A DNA stretch of 64,000 bases from assembly GCA_035541655.1 (NCBI GenBank), contig DATKMY010000155.1, forward strand, positions 11,459-75,458. The letters are read 5' to 3'. Shown one piece after another: positions 1-8,641 of this stretch. Position 1 is the first letter of the stretch; every line of letters starts with the position of its first letter. Source of the DNA: CAIWHR01 sp035541655. Lineage in GTDB: Bacteria > Pseudomonadota > Gammaproteobacteria > Burkholderiales > Casimicrobiaceae. The position numbers and the translations under genes were made by a program. Under the pieces are notes generated by a model. The model had not been told where the DNA came from, made no database searches, and was given only the letters and a program-made list of their open reading frames with translations.

Positions 1-29
1 GCGCGCTCGGGCATTCCGGCGTTGGAAGG

Positions 30-66
30 TCCCGCTATCCCCCGCGCCGGCCCCGCGCGAGCGGGA
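30..66 (-). terminator. Inverted repeat abutting the redoxin stop codon
   Basis: TCCCGCT (30-36) and AGCGGGA (60-66) are perfect 7-base complements around a very GC-rich interior. The right arm ends at the base before the redoxin stop codon. There is no T-run, so an intrinsic terminator is not shown; a 3' end stabilising hairpin is equally possible. Confidence 0.25.
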
Positions 67-666
67 TCAGTACTTCAGCGTGCAGCCGTACGGCGTCGTG
101 CTGGCGATCGAGACGGGCTTGCCCGCGGTCGCCTCGGTGAGCGCGGCGCGCACGTAGTTGTTCGCGATCTTCACGTCGGCGGGATTCGTCGAGCGTTTGT
201 CGTCGATCGCGCCGTCGTAGATGATCTTGCCCGCGGGGTCGATGACGAACATGTGCGGCGTATTCTTCGCCGCATAGGCGCGCGCCGTCGCACTCGTGCC
301 GTCGATCAGCGTGGCCTTCGGCGCGGCTTCCTGCGCCCGCATCCACTTCTCCATCTCCTCGGGGGTCTTGTACTCGCTGTGGCTCGCGTTGGTCGAGTTG
401 ATCGTCAGCCAGACGACGTCCTTCGCTCCCCATTCCTTCTGCAGCCCCTGCATGTTCTGGCTGTTGTAGTGCTTGCGCACGAACGGGCACTCGGGGTTCG
501 TCCACTCGAGCACGACGAACTTGCCGCGGTAGTCGGCGAGCTTCACCGGCCTGCCGCTGGTGTCGGCGACCACGAAGTCGGGCGCGCGCCCGCCCGGTGC
601 CGCAGCCGCGGGAAGCACGAAGGCGAGCGCAACACCGCTCGCCAGGATCATCGATTTGAGCCGCAT
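67..666 (-). CDS. Secreted thioredoxin-fold redoxin
   Basis: The 199-residue protein has a signal peptide of about 22 residues and then an AhpC/TSA-type thioredoxin fold. The conserved cysteine is Cys60 in the context NPECPF, in the place of the peroxidatic or N-terminal CXXC cysteine. A second cysteine lies close to the C terminus (about Cys195), so a two-cysteine mechanism using the tail is possible. The shape matches the periplasmic thioredoxin-family proteins that accompany ScsB/DsbD-type reductases. It lies 36 bases downstream of the DsbD-like gene on the same strand, so one transcript is likely and the membrane reductase may re-reduce it. The family is clear; peroxidase versus thiol-transfer activity cannot be told from sequence. 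Confidence 0.85.
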   Translation of the reverse strand: MRLKSMILASGVALAFVLPAAAAPGGRAPDFVVADTSGRPVKLADYRGKFVVLEWTNPECPFVRKHYNSQNMQGLQKEWGAKDVVWLTINSTNASHSEYKTPEEMEKWMRAQEAAPKATLIDGTSATARAYAAKNTPHMFVIDPAGKIIYDGAIDDKRSTNPADVKIANNYVRAALTEATAGKPVSIASTTPYGCTLKY

Positions 667-702
667 GAGAATCTCCTTTCGTCAAGCTTTCGCCGGCTCG
701 CC

Positions 703-2886
703 CTACAGCGAAGCGAGCGCGTCGAGCACGGTTTGCCGCTGCAGCACTTCCGGTAGCAGCACGGGCTTCTTCCCCGGTAGATATAGAACATAAACCGGGA
801 CGCCGGTTCGGCCAAGCGCTGACAGCGCCCGGGTGATATCGGGGTCGCGGCGCGTCCAGTCGGCACGCACCAGAGCGACGTTCTTGCGCGCGAACGCCGC
901 GCGCACGTCCTGGGTATTGAGGACGAGGCGCTTGTTCACCTGGCAGGTGACGCACCATGCGGCGGTAAAGTCGACGAAGACCGGCCGGCCGGATGCCGCC
1001 AGGTCGGCAACGCCCCTCGGCGTGTAGGGCTGCCATTCGCCGTCCGCAGCGGCGATGCGTCGATTCGCACCCGCCGCCGGCGAGGCGTCGGCTTCGACGG
1101 TGAGCAGCGGCCACGCGAGCGCAAGCGATCCGGCGAGTGCGGCCACGCCGGCAATTCCCCACGGGCGTGCCCCTCCGGTGCGCACGATCCGCCAGGTCCA
1201 AAGCGCGAAGCCGAGGCACAGGAGCGCGAGCAAAAGCCGCACGACCGCGTCGTTGTCGCGCTGCGCGCCGAGCACCCAGGCGAGCCAGATCACCGTCGCA
1301 TAGAGCGGGAACGCGAGGACCTGCTTGAAGCGCAGCAGCCACGGCCCCGGACGCGGGAGATGCTTGCGCCAGCCGGGCAGCAGTGCGAGCGTCACAAAGG
1401 GAACTGCCATCCCGAGGCCGAGCGCGACGAAGACGACGAGCGTCACTGCCGTCGACTCGGAGATCGCATAGCCGAGCGCTGCGCCCATGAACGGCGCGGT
1501 GCACGGCGACGCGATGAGCACGGCGAGGACGCCGGAGAGCAGCGCGTCGACCGTGCGGTTCTTCGCCGTGTACTCGGCGACTCCCGACGGCGCGACCTGC
1601 CCGAACTCGAACACCCCCGACAGGTTGAGCGCCAGCACGAAGAACAGCGCGGCGAGCGCCGTGACGACGGCCGGCGACTGAAGCTGAAAACCCCATCCCA
1701 ATTGCTCGCCGGCCGAGCGCAAGCCCGCAAGAACGAGGCCGAGCGCGACGAAGGTCGCGACGACTCCGCCGGCGAACGCGAAGGCTTCCTTGCGCAGCGT
1801 CGCGGGTTGGTCGTGGTGCGTCGCGAAGCCCAGGACCTTGAGCGAAAGCACCGGGAACACGCACGGCATCAGATTGAGCGCGATGCCGCCGACGAAAGCG
1901 AACGCGATGGCCACTGCGAGCGACAATCGGTTGTCGGCAGGCGAGGTCGCCGGCGCAGCGACGTCGAGCTTCGAGGCCGCTGCGAGCGCGGGCTTCGCCC
2001 CTGCGCGAATGGCGCCCGAGAGCGGTACGTCGATCGTCGCAGCGAACGTATCTGCGGAGAAGCCGTCCGCCGCCGACAGCACGCCGGCGACCCGGTTGAA
2101 GTTTCCCGCGAGGCTGTACGCGACCGGGAGCGTGAGCAGATAGGCGTCGCCGTCGCGCTTCGTCGTCTGCGGCACGGAGGGCTCGATCCGCGATTCGGCG
2201 AACGAGAAGAAGCGAAGCGCGCCCGGGTCCTTCGCGCCCGCAGGCGGGACGAGCTTCACTTCGATCGTGGCGCCCCTGCCTTCCGCCGACGCCTTCCATC
2301 CGACCATCGGACGGGGCAGCGCGGCGCGCGCGGCAGCGATCGGCGCGCCCCAGCGCGGATCGGGAGCCGCCTTCTTGTCGACCGGCAGTGAAAGCTCGAG
2401 ATCGGCACCCTCGGGGATGCAGACCTCCTTGCAAACCAGCCAGTCGGCACGTGCGCGCAGGAGGGTGGGCGCGCCCGGCTCCAACGTCGGTTGTGCCGTC
2501 AGCGTGACGAGGTGCAGCACCTCGCCGTCGTAGCCGTAGTTGACCAGCGGGCCGGCGGGCAGCGCGCGCGGCACCGGCCACTCGATCGGCCCGGCCGTGA
2601 TTCCCTCGGGCAGTTTCCACTCGAGGGTAGTCGGCAGGCCGGAGTCACCGGGATTCTGCCAATAGGTATGCCACCCCTTCTGCATCGAGAGGCGCAACGC
2701 AACCGTCAGCGTCTCGCCGGGGACCACCGCCGTTTGCGCAGCGACGAGCTCCGCCTCGACGTGCTCGGTCTTCACCGGAGTCGCGACCGCGCCCGGCGCA
2801 GGCGCGAGGGTCGCTGCAGCGACGAGCGCGGCGCTGGCGAAGGCTCTGCGGAGTACAAGTCGGGGACGAAGCATCGGCCGATCCAT
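703..2886 (-). CDS. DsbD/ScsB-like membrane thiol-disulfide reductase
   Basis: This 727-residue protein carries electrons from cytoplasmic thioredoxin across the inner membrane to periplasmic thiol proteins. A signal segment is followed by an N-terminal periplasmic domain with a CXXXC pair (Cys152, Cys156, in WLVCKEVC). Next comes an eight-helix CcdA/DsbD-type region with two membrane cysteines (NLMPCVFP and ASPCTAPF), then a C-terminal thioredoxin domain with WCVTC (Cys645, Cys648). All six expected redox cysteines are present. The length and the N-terminal domain resemble the ScsB branch linked to metal or oxidative stress rather than classical DsbD (about 565 residues). It precedes a secreted redoxin on the same strand. 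A second ATG at codon 5 is a possible start. Confidence 0.88.
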   Translation of the reverse strand: MDRPMLRPRLVLRRAFASAALVAAATLAPAPGAVATPVKTEHVEAELVAAQTAVVPGETLTVALRLSMQKGWHTYWQNPGDSGLPTTLEWKLPEGITAGPIEWPVPRALPAGPLVNYGYDGEVLHLVTLTAQPTLEPGAPTLLRARADWLVCKEVCIPEGADLELSLPVDKKAAPDPRWGAPIAAARAALPRPMVGWKASAEGRGATIEVKLVPPAGAKDPGALRFFSFAESRIEPSVPQTTKRDGDAYLLTLPVAYSLAGNFNRVAGVLSAADGFSADTFAATIDVPLSGAIRAGAKPALAAASKLDVAAPATSPADNRLSLAVAIAFAFVGGIALNLMPCVFPVLSLKVLGFATHHDQPATLRKEAFAFAGGVVATFVALGLVLAGLRSAGEQLGWGFQLQSPAVVTALAALFFVLALNLSGVFEFGQVAPSGVAEYTAKNRTVDALLSGVLAVLIASPCTAPFMGAALGYAISESTAVTLVVFVALGLGMAVPFVTLALLPGWRKHLPRPGPWLLRFKQVLAFPLYATVIWLAWVLGAQRDNDAVVRLLLALLCLGFALWTWRIVRTGGARPWGIAGVAALAGSLALAWPLLTVEADASPAAGANRRIAAADGEWQPYTPRGVADLAASGRPVFVDFTAAWCVTCQVNKRLVLNTQDVRAAFARKNVALVRADWTRRDPDITRALSALGRTGVPVYVLYLPGKKPVLLPEVLQRQTVLDALASL

Positions 2887-2936
2887 ACGAGGTCGCCGGA
2901 TTGGGCGTGGCGCGGGGCGGAAAGGTTCCCGATCCG

Positions 2937-2942
2937 TATAAT
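2937..2942 (+). promoter_or_regulatory. -10 hexamer TATAAT upstream of the GDT1 leader
   Basis: A perfect TATAAT lies about 8 bases before the GCGGGGAGAG that opens the candidate riboswitch. Transcription would start at or just before that element. No convincing -35 is visible at 17 bases. Confidence 0.5.
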
Positions 2943-2947
2943 TCTAC

Positions 2948-3060
2948 GCGGGGAGAGCGGGACCCCCCGGGCGGGCCACGCCGCACCGCCGCCGGCCAGG
3001 CGCCGAAGCAGGGCGCGGTTTTCGGCTCTGTCCGCCTTCGGTGAACAGGCACTTCGCCTC
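2948..3060 (+). promoter_or_regulatory. Candidate yybP-ykoY (Mn2+) riboswitch
   Basis: The leader begins GCGGGGAGAG, close to the conserved GGGGAGUAG opening of the yybP-ykoY manganese riboswitch. It ends with GGTGAACAGGCACTTCGCC (3040-3058), which resembles the conserved GCAAGACCUU 3' arm. The GC-rich segments between can form paired arms. In proteobacteria this riboswitch class commonly precedes GDT1/UPF0016 exporter genes, exactly the gene that follows. The match is by eye and imperfect (AGAG instead of AGUAG), so this remains a candidate. Confidence 0.45.
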
Positions 3061-3070
3061 GGCATTCCCC

Positions 3071-3637
3071 TTGGAAGCCTTTCTCGTTTCGATCGGCGTC
3101 GTCGCCCTCGGCGAAATCGGCGACAAGACGCAGCTGCTTGCGCTGATGCTCGCTGCACGCTTCCGCAGGCCCTGGCCGATCATTGCCGGCATCTTTGCGG
3201 CAACGCTCGCCAACCACGCGCTGGCCGGACTGGTGGGGAGCTTGCTGCGCGGACTCCTGACGCCGGAGCTGTTGCGATGGATCGTCGCGGCATCATTCTT
3301 CGCCGTCGCGATCTGGGCGCTCTCCCCCGACAAGATCGACGACGACGCGCACCCCCCCACGAGCCGCTGGGGCGTGTTCGGCGTAACCGCGGTATCGTTC
3401 TTCCTCGCCGAGATGGGCGACAAGACGCAGATCGCCACCGCGGTGCTCGCGGCGAAGTACTCGGCCCTTCCCGCGGTCATCGCCGGTACGACGCTCGGAA
3501 TGCTGATCGCCGACGTGCCGGTCGTGCTGATCGGCAACCTCTCCGCAGCGAAGCTTCCGCTCAAGGCGATTCGGATCGCTGCGGCGCTGATGTTCGTCGC
3601 GCTCGGAATCTACACGCTGCTTGCCTCGGGCGCCTGA
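3071..3637 (+). CDS. GDT1/TMEM165 (UPF0016) family Mn2+/Ca2+ exporter
   Basis: This small inner-membrane cation exporter carries both copies of the family signature: EIGDKT at about residues 15-20 and EMGDKT at about 114-119, each in an amphipathic helix that forms the ion site. Six hydrophobic helices are expected in the 188 residues. I chose the TTG at 3071 because the protein then begins MEAFLVS, the usual family N terminus. A GTG at 3041 in the same frame would add ten residues not typical of the family and would overlap the 3' arm of the candidate riboswitch. Bacterial members such as MntX export manganese; a manganese-sensing leader would fit. Specificity itself is inferred. Confidence 0.88.
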   Translation: MEAFLVSIGVVALGEIGDKTQLLALMLAARFRRPWPIIAGIFAATLANHALAGLVGSLLRGLLTPELLRWIVAASFFAVAIWALSPDKIDDDAHPPTSRWGVFGVTAVSFFLAEMGDKTQIATAVLAAKYSALPAVIAGTTLGMLIADVPVVLIGNLSAAKLPLKAIRIAAALMFVALGIYTLLASGA

Positions 3638-3649
3638 GGGCCTCGCCGG

Positions 3650-3655
3650 TATAAT
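3650..3655 (+). promoter_or_regulatory. -10 hexamer TATAAT upstream of leuS
   Basis: A perfect TATAAT lies in the 72-base gap between the exporter gene and leuS, 55 bases before the leuS ATG. TTGCCT at 3621-3626 is too far upstream (23 bases) to be a good -35, so only the -10 is claimed. Confidence 0.45.
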
Positions 3656-3709
3656 TCGCCGTCCGCGGGTACCGTCCGCATCCGCGCTTCACCGACCACT
3701 TCGCATCCG

Positions 3710-6388
3710 ATGAAGCCCTACGCTCCCGCCGAAATCGAAGCCTCCGTGCAAGCCGAGTGGAGGACGGGCGACGTCTATCGCGCCCCAGACGGCGGCGAGC
3801 ACGCCAAGTTCTATTGCGTGTCGATGCTCCCGTACCCGTCGGGCAAGCTGCACATGGGCCACGTGCGCAACTACACGATCAACGACATGATGTACCGGTT
3901 CCAGCGGATGAACGGGTACAACGTGCTGATGCCCATGGGCTGGGACGCCTTCGGCCTGCCCGCCGAGAACGCCGCGATGAAGGCCGGCGTGCCGCCCGCC
4001 AAGTGGACCTACGAGAACATCGCCTACATGAAGGGGCAGTGCAAGGCGATGGGCTGGGCGATCGACTGGTCGCGCGAGTTGGCAACCTGCGATCCCGCGT
4101 ACTACAAATGGAACCAGTGGTTCTTCCTGAAGATGCTGGAGAAGGGCATCGCGTACCTGAAGACCGGCGTCGTCAACTGGGACCCGGTCGATCAGACGGT
4201 GCTCGCGAACGAGCAGGTGATCGACGGCCGCGGCTGGCGCTCCGGCGCGCCGGTCGAGAGGCGCGAGATCCCGATGTACTACCTGCGGATCACCGACTAC
4301 GCCGACGAGCTTCTGGCGTGCCTCGACAGGATGCCCGGCTGGCCGGAGCGCGTGAAGACGATGCAGGCCAACTGGATCGGCAAGAGCGAAGGCGTGCGCT
4401 TCGCCTTCACGCACGACATCCGAGACGAGCGGGGTCGCCTGGTCGGCGACGGCAGGATGTACGTGTTCACCACGCGCGTCGACACGATCATGGGCGTCAC
4501 GTTCTGCGCGGTCGCCGCCGAGCATCCGCTGGCTGTTCATGCGGCGAAGTCGAATCCCGAGGTCGCCGCGTTCATCGCCGAATGCCAGCGCGGCAGCGTG
4601 ATGGAAGCCGATCTCGCGACGATGGAGAAGAAGGGTGTGCCCACCGGGCTCCACCTCACGCATCCGCTCACCGGCGAGAAGATCGAGATCTGGGTCGCCA
4701 ACTACGTGCTGATGAGCTATGGCGACGGCGCCGTGATGGGTGTCCCCGCGCACGACGAGCGCGATTTGGCATTCGCGCAGGCGCACGGGCTCCCGATCAA
4801 GCAGGTGCTGGAAAACGATCTGGTCTACACCGATGCGCTGCGGAAGCAACGCCCGCGCAGCGAGTATCCGGATCTGTATTTCGACGCCCGTAAACCGTGG
4901 AAATCGTGGTATGCCGATAAGACCGGAGTCACGACCATCAACTCCGGCGAGTTCGACGGCTTGACTCACGAACAGGCGGTCGAAGCAGTCGCCGCCGCGC
5001 TCGCGGCAAGGGGTCTCGGCGAGAAGAAGGTCACGTTCCGGCTCCGCGACTGGGGAATTTCGCGGCAGCGCTATTGGGGCACGCCGATCCCGATCGTCCA
5101 CTGCGCGAGCTGCGGCGCCGTTCCGGTCCCGGAGAAGGACCTCCCCGTCCTGCTCCCGGAAGACTGCGTTCCCGACGGCAGCGGCAACCCGCTCGCGAAG
5201 CGCGCCGACTTCGTGAACACGTCGTGTCCGCGCTGCGCAGCGCCGGCAAAGCGCGAGACCGACACGATGGACACGTTCGTCGACTCGTCGTGGTACTTCA
5301 TGCGCTACGCGTGTCCCGACGCGCCCGCGATGGTCGACCGCCGCAACGACTACTGGAATCCGATGGACCAGTACATCGGCGGCATCACGCACGCGATCCT
5401 GCACCTCCTCTATGCGCGCTTCTGGACGAAGGTGATGCGCGACATGGGCCTCGTCCACATGGACGAGCCGTTCACGCGGCTGCTCACGCAGGGGATGGTG
5501 CTCAACCACAGCTACTTCCGGCGCACCGAGAAGGGCGGCATCGACTACTTCCCGCCGGACGCCGTCGCAGTCGAGCATGACGCCTCCGGCCGGGTCGTCG
5601 GCGCGCATCTCAAGTCCGACGGCAAGCCGGTCGAATACGGCGGCCTCGGCACGATGTCGAAGTCGAAGCTGAACGGCGTCGATCCGCAGGACATGATCGA
5701 CCGCTATGGCGCCGACGCCGCGCGGCTCTTCGTGATGTTCGCCGCGCATCCCGAGGCGACGCTCGAGTGGTCGGACGCCGGCGTCGAGGGCGCCCAGCGG
5801 TTCCTGCGCAGGATGTGGGCGTTCGGCCAGGCGCGCGAGGAACTCGTCAAGGGGGCGGCGGACGGGTACGACTGGAATCGCGCCGACGCCGCGGTGAAGG
5901 GCGCGCGGCGCGAGATCCATCTGACGCTCAAGCAGGCGACCTACGATTACCAGCGAATCCAGTACAACACGGTCGTATCGGCGGGCATGAAGATCCTGAA
6001 CGCGATCGAGGCCGTTCCCGTCGACGTCGAAGGTGCGGCTGCGTTCGCGCGCGAAGGCGCGTCGATCCTCATTCGCGTCCTCTATCCTGTCGTCCCGCAC
6101 CTCGGCTGCGCGCTGTGGCAGGAGCTGGGCTTCGCGGCAAGCCAGGGGTCGCTCCTCGACGCCCCCTGGCCGCAGGTCGATCCCGCGGCGCTCGCGCAGG
6201 ACGAGATCGAGCTCGTGCTCCAGGTGAACGGCAAGCTGCGAGGGAAACTGAAGGTTCCGGCCGACGCCGGCAATGCGGCGATCGAAGCCGCGGCGCGAGC
6301 GAGCCCCGAAGTGGCGAAGCACGCGGCGGGCGCTCCGGTGAAGAAGGTCGTCGTCGTGCCCGGCCGTCTCGTCAATGTCGTCGTCTGA
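3710..6388 (+). CDS. leuS: Leucyl-tRNA synthetase
   Basis: This class I aminoacyl-tRNA synthetase charges tRNA-Leu in the cytoplasm. The protein is 892 residues, slightly longer than the 860-residue E. coli enzyme. The HIGH motif is HMGH (residues 48-51, in KLHMGHVRNY). The KMSKS motif is MSKSK (about 649-653), and the WGTPIP segment and CXXC zinc-like pairs of bacterial LeuRS are present. The CP1 editing domain occupies roughly residues 220-420, with the T-rich FTTRVDT motif visible. The ATG at 3710 gives the normal N terminus (MKPYAPAEIE). The last 14 bases overlap lptE, the standard arrangement in beta- and gammaproteobacteria, so the two are translationally coupled. Nothing looks abnormal. 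Confidence 0.98.
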   Translation: MKPYAPAEIEASVQAEWRTGDVYRAPDGGEHAKFYCVSMLPYPSGKLHMGHVRNYTINDMMYRFQRMNGYNVLMPMGWDAFGLPAENAAMKAGVPPAKWTYENIAYMKGQCKAMGWAIDWSRELATCDPAYYKWNQWFFLKMLEKGIAYLKTGVVNWDPVDQTVLANEQVIDGRGWRSGAPVERREIPMYYLRITDYADELLACLDRMPGWPERVKTMQANWIGKSEGVRFAFTHDIRDERGRLVGDGRMYVFTTRVDTIMGVTFCAVAAEHPLAVHAAKSNPEVAAFIAECQRGSVMEADLATMEKKGVPTGLHLTHPLTGEKIEIWVANYVLMSYGDGAVMGVPAHDERDLAFAQAHGLPIKQVLENDLVYTDALRKQRPRSEYPDLYFDARKPWKSWYADKTGVTTINSGEFDGLTHEQAVEAVAAALAARGLGEKKVTFRLRDWGISRQRYWGTPIPIVHCASCGAVPVPEKDLPVLLPEDCVPDGSGNPLAKRADFVNTSCPRCAAPAKRETDTMDTFVDSSWYFMRYACPDAPAMVDRRNDYWNPMDQYIGGITHAILHLLYARFWTKVMRDMGLVHMDEPFTRLLTQGMVLNHSYFRRTEKGGIDYFPPDAVAVEHDASGRVVGAHLKSDGKPVEYGGLGTMSKSKLNGVDPQDMIDRYGADAARLFVMFAAHPEATLEWSDAGVEGAQRFLRRMWAFGQAREELVKGAADGYDWNRADAAVKGARREIHLTLKQATYDYQRIQYNTVVSAGMKILNAIEAVPVDVEGAAAFAREGASILIRVLYPVVPHLGCALWQELGFAASQGSLLDAPWPQVDPAALAQDEIELVLQVNGKLRGKLKVPADAGNAAIEAAARASPEVAKHAAGAPVKKVVVVPGRLVNVVV

Positions 6389-6893
6389 GGGCGGCCGATC
6401 GGCGCGTGCGGCGCTCGCCGCCGCCGCTCTTGCGCTGGTCGTCGCCGGGGGAGGCTGCGGATTCCATCTCCGCGGCGACGTGAAATACGCGTTCTCGTCG
6501 GCGTACGTCAATGCGCCGGCCGTCTCGCCGATGGCGACGGAACTGAAGCGAACGCTCGAAGGCGGCGGAACGACGATCGCGGAAACGGCGAAGGCCGCTG
6601 AAGTGACGATCGATCTGTCCAACGTCGCCGACGGCAAGGACGTCCTGTCGCTCTCCGGCGGCGGGCGCGTGCGCGAATACGCGCTTTCGAAGCGCGCGAC
6701 GATCGCGGTTCACGACAGCGAGGGCCGCGACTGGATGCCCGCCGCGGAGATCGTCGTTCGTCGCTCCTATTCCTTCAACGAGTCGGAAGTGCTCGCGCGC
6801 GAAGCGCAGGAGGCGAAGCTCTACAGGGAAATGCAGACCGACGTCGTCCAGCAGATCATCCGCCGGCTGCAGTCTGCGAAGAAGCCCGAATAG
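6375..6893 (+). CDS. lptE: LPS-assembly lipoprotein LptE
   Basis: LptE is the outer-membrane lipoprotein that plugs the LptD barrel and helps insert lipopolysaccharide. The 172-residue sequence has a hydrophobic export segment ending in the lipobox VAGGGC, so Cys28 is the likely lipidated residue. It is followed by GFHLRGD, the hallmark N terminus of mature LptE. The remainder is the usual poorly conserved alpha/beta domain. The gene overlaps leuS by 14 bases. In most relatives holA follows directly; here two unrelated genes intervene. Confidence 0.92.
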   Translation: MSSSEGGRSARAALAAAALALVVAGGGCGFHLRGDVKYAFSSAYVNAPAVSPMATELKRTLEGGGTTIAETAKAAEVTIDLSNVADGKDVLSLSGGGRVREYALSKRATIAVHDSEGRDWMPAAEIVVRRSYSFNESEVLAREAQEAKLYREMQTDVVQQIIRRLQSAKKPE

Positions 6894-6997
6894 CGCGAAC
6901 AGAGCATATTGCGCTGGCGAGCGAATGCCATGGCGGGCGATCGTCTCGCCACCAGGGCAGCGAAAATGCGACAATCCCATCGAATGGAGATCGAACC

Positions 6998-7438
6998 ATG
7001 AGCAAATGCGGGGGCTTTGCCTGGCGTCCTCGTCGCTTCGCCTTGAGCGCAATCACGGCGGCATCGATCGCCTATGGGGGCGCGCTGCGAGCGGACGAGA
7101 TCACCGTTACGCTGAGTGGAACTCAGGAGATTCCACCGGTGACGACCGCGGCGAGCGGCACCGGCACCCTGACCGTCGGTCCGGACAAGTCGATCAGCGG
7201 CAAGTTGACCGTCACCGGAATGGCGCCGACGGTCGCTCACATTCACGAGGGCGCGCCCGGGGCGAACGGTCCGATCATCGTGCCGTTGACCAAGGCAGCC
7301 GAAGGCACATGGGTCCTTCCGGCTGGAGTCAAGCTAACCGACGCGCAGTTCGAATCCTACCGATCGGGCAAGCTCTACTTCAACGTCCACAGTGAGGCGC
7401 ACCGAAGCGGAGAGATCCGCGGCCAGATCAAGCCGTAG
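6998..7438 (+). CDS. Secreted CHRD-domain protein
   Basis: The 146-residue protein has an N-terminal signal segment (cleavage likely after GALRA) and then a single CHRD domain filling the rest. CHRD hallmarks seen are the opening SGTQEIPPV, the AHIHEGAPG turn near residue 85, and the closing LYFNVHSEAHRSGEIRGQI. CHRD domains were named from chordin and occur in many small secreted bacterial proteins whose biochemical role is unknown. The gene sits between lptE and holA, convergent with the ABC binding-protein gene, and breaks a conserved gene order. Confidence 0.85.
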   Translation: MSKCGGFAWRPRRFALSAITAASIAYGGALRADEITVTLSGTQEIPPVTTAASGTGTLTVGPDKSISGKLTVTGMAPTVAHIHEGAPGANGPIIVPLTKAAEGTWVLPAGVKLTDAQFESYRSGKLYFNVHSEAHRSGEIRGQIKP

Positions 7439-7461
7439 TCACAGCGGCCATCCCGACCGCG

Positions 7462-7493
7462 AACGGGTCAGCCAACGAACGGGTCAGCCAACG
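7462..7493. repeat. 16-bp perfect tandem duplication at a gene end
   Basis: AACGGGTCAGCCAACG occurs twice head to tail (7462-7477 and 7478-7493). The second copy contains the last codons and stop of the leftward ABC binding-protein gene; the first lies just beyond the stop. It looks like a recent slippage or repair event. Confidence 0.9.
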
Positions 7494-8485
7494 AATTGGT
7501 CGGCGCGCAGTTCGAGCTCCTTCGGGATCGCGAGCCCGAGCGCAGCCGCGGTACCGCGATTGATCACCAATTCGAGGACCGTCGGCTGTTCGATCGGGAG
7601 ATTGCCGGGTTTCGCGCCCTTCCAGATCTTGTCCACGTAGTTGGCGGCGCGGCGATAGTGCTCGGTCAGCTCCTGTCCATAGCTCATCAGGCCGCCTGCC
7701 TCGGTCATTTCCCGATTCGAGTAGATCGTCGGCAAGCGACTGCGCAGCGCCGACCTTATGATCCGCTCGTGGTGGACGTCGAAGTAGGCATCCTCCGCCA
7801 CGACAAGCGCCTCGGATTGCGCTCTTGCCATGGCGGCGAAGCCTGCGTCGATTTGCGTTTCCGTGCTTGCTTCGACGGGGAGCACCTTAACGCCGAGCGC
7901 GTACGCGGCCCCCTGCACCTGCTCGAGTATGAGCGAATCGCTGGGATTGAGCGGATTGATCAAGACTGCGAGGCGGGACAGCCTTGGAACGGCAGCGCGT
8001 AAAAGCTCGAAGTGCTTGACGCTGACCTCGGTCACGATGTTCGACAGCCCCGTGATGTTTCCGCCCGGCCGAGAAAGGCTCGCCGCGAATCCCTCCCCGA
8101 CCGGATCGGGCACGGCGACCATCACGATCGGAGTCGTCGCCATCGCCTGACGCGCCGCCTGGACGGACAGCGTGGTTCCGGCAATCACGATGTCGACCTT
8201 GGCGAGCGCCAGCTCCGATGCGAGACCCGCCAGGCGGCCGTATTCGCCGTAGGCATAGCACCACTGGACGCGATGATCGCGGCCGTCGACATACCCAAGT
8301 TCGGACATTCCCCGGCGAAAGCCCTCGTACATGCGCATCGATGCCGAGCCGGGGGCGAGGAAACCGACGCGCCGTTCACCAGACTTCGGCTGGGCGCCGA
8401 CAGCCGGCACGTTGACCAACGCGACCGCGCAGACCACCGCCCGCAACGCGCCGCGTCGCGATCGAGACATTGGCTCGTTACGCAT
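7484..8485 (-). CDS. ABC-type periplasmic binding protein (PF04392-like)
   Basis: This 333-residue exported protein belongs to the ABC_sub_bind group, the two-lobed periplasmic binding fold related to LivK-type receptors. A signal segment (VCAVALVNVPAVGAQ) is followed by RRVGFLAPGSA, then the family phrases ELGYVDGRD, ASLSRPGGNITGLSN near the middle, and VLELVINRGTAAALGL close to the C terminus. The ATG at 8485 is used; a second ATG five codons in is equally plausible. No permease or ATPase gene lies nearby, so it is an orphan receptor here. The family often sits with tryptophan-type or unidentified transport genes, but its ligand cannot be predicted. It lies between lptE and holA on the opposite strand. 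Confidence 0.85.
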   Translation of the reverse strand: MRNEPMSRSRRGALRAVVCAVALVNVPAVGAQPKSGERRVGFLAPGSASMRMYEGFRRGMSELGYVDGRDHRVQWCYAYGEYGRLAGLASELALAKVDIVIAGTTLSVQAARQAMATTPIVMVAVPDPVGEGFAASLSRPGGNITGLSNIVTEVSVKHFELLRAAVPRLSRLAVLINPLNPSDSLILEQVQGAAYALGVKVLPVEASTETQIDAGFAAMARAQSEALVVAEDAYFDVHHERIIRSALRSRLPTIYSNREMTEAGGLMSYGQELTEHYRRAANYVDKIWKGAKPGNLPIEQPTVLELVINRGTAAALGLAIPKELELRADQFVG

Positions 8486-8641
8486 GGTGTCGGGCCCGAA
8501 CTGAGTCTGTTTCGCCGCCCGCGCTACATCGCAGGCACCACCTAAACCAAAACGCGACCACGGATCGTTCCGGAATCGGCCTTCGCGACCAGCTTTCCCG
8601 TATGCTAGGACAACCGCCCGACCCAGCCAAGTTGGAACGCG

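Noticed and set aside
35..2620. 861-codon frame overlapping the DsbD-like gene
   Set aside because: It is a frame-shifted shadow of the DsbD and redoxin genes, Arg/Ala-rich with no domain.
3689..6637. 982-codon open frame antisense to leuS and lptE
   Set aside because: It mirrors leuS in another frame. Long stop-free antisense frames arise from the strong third-position GC bias; the peptide is Arg/His/Asp-rich and has no family resemblance.
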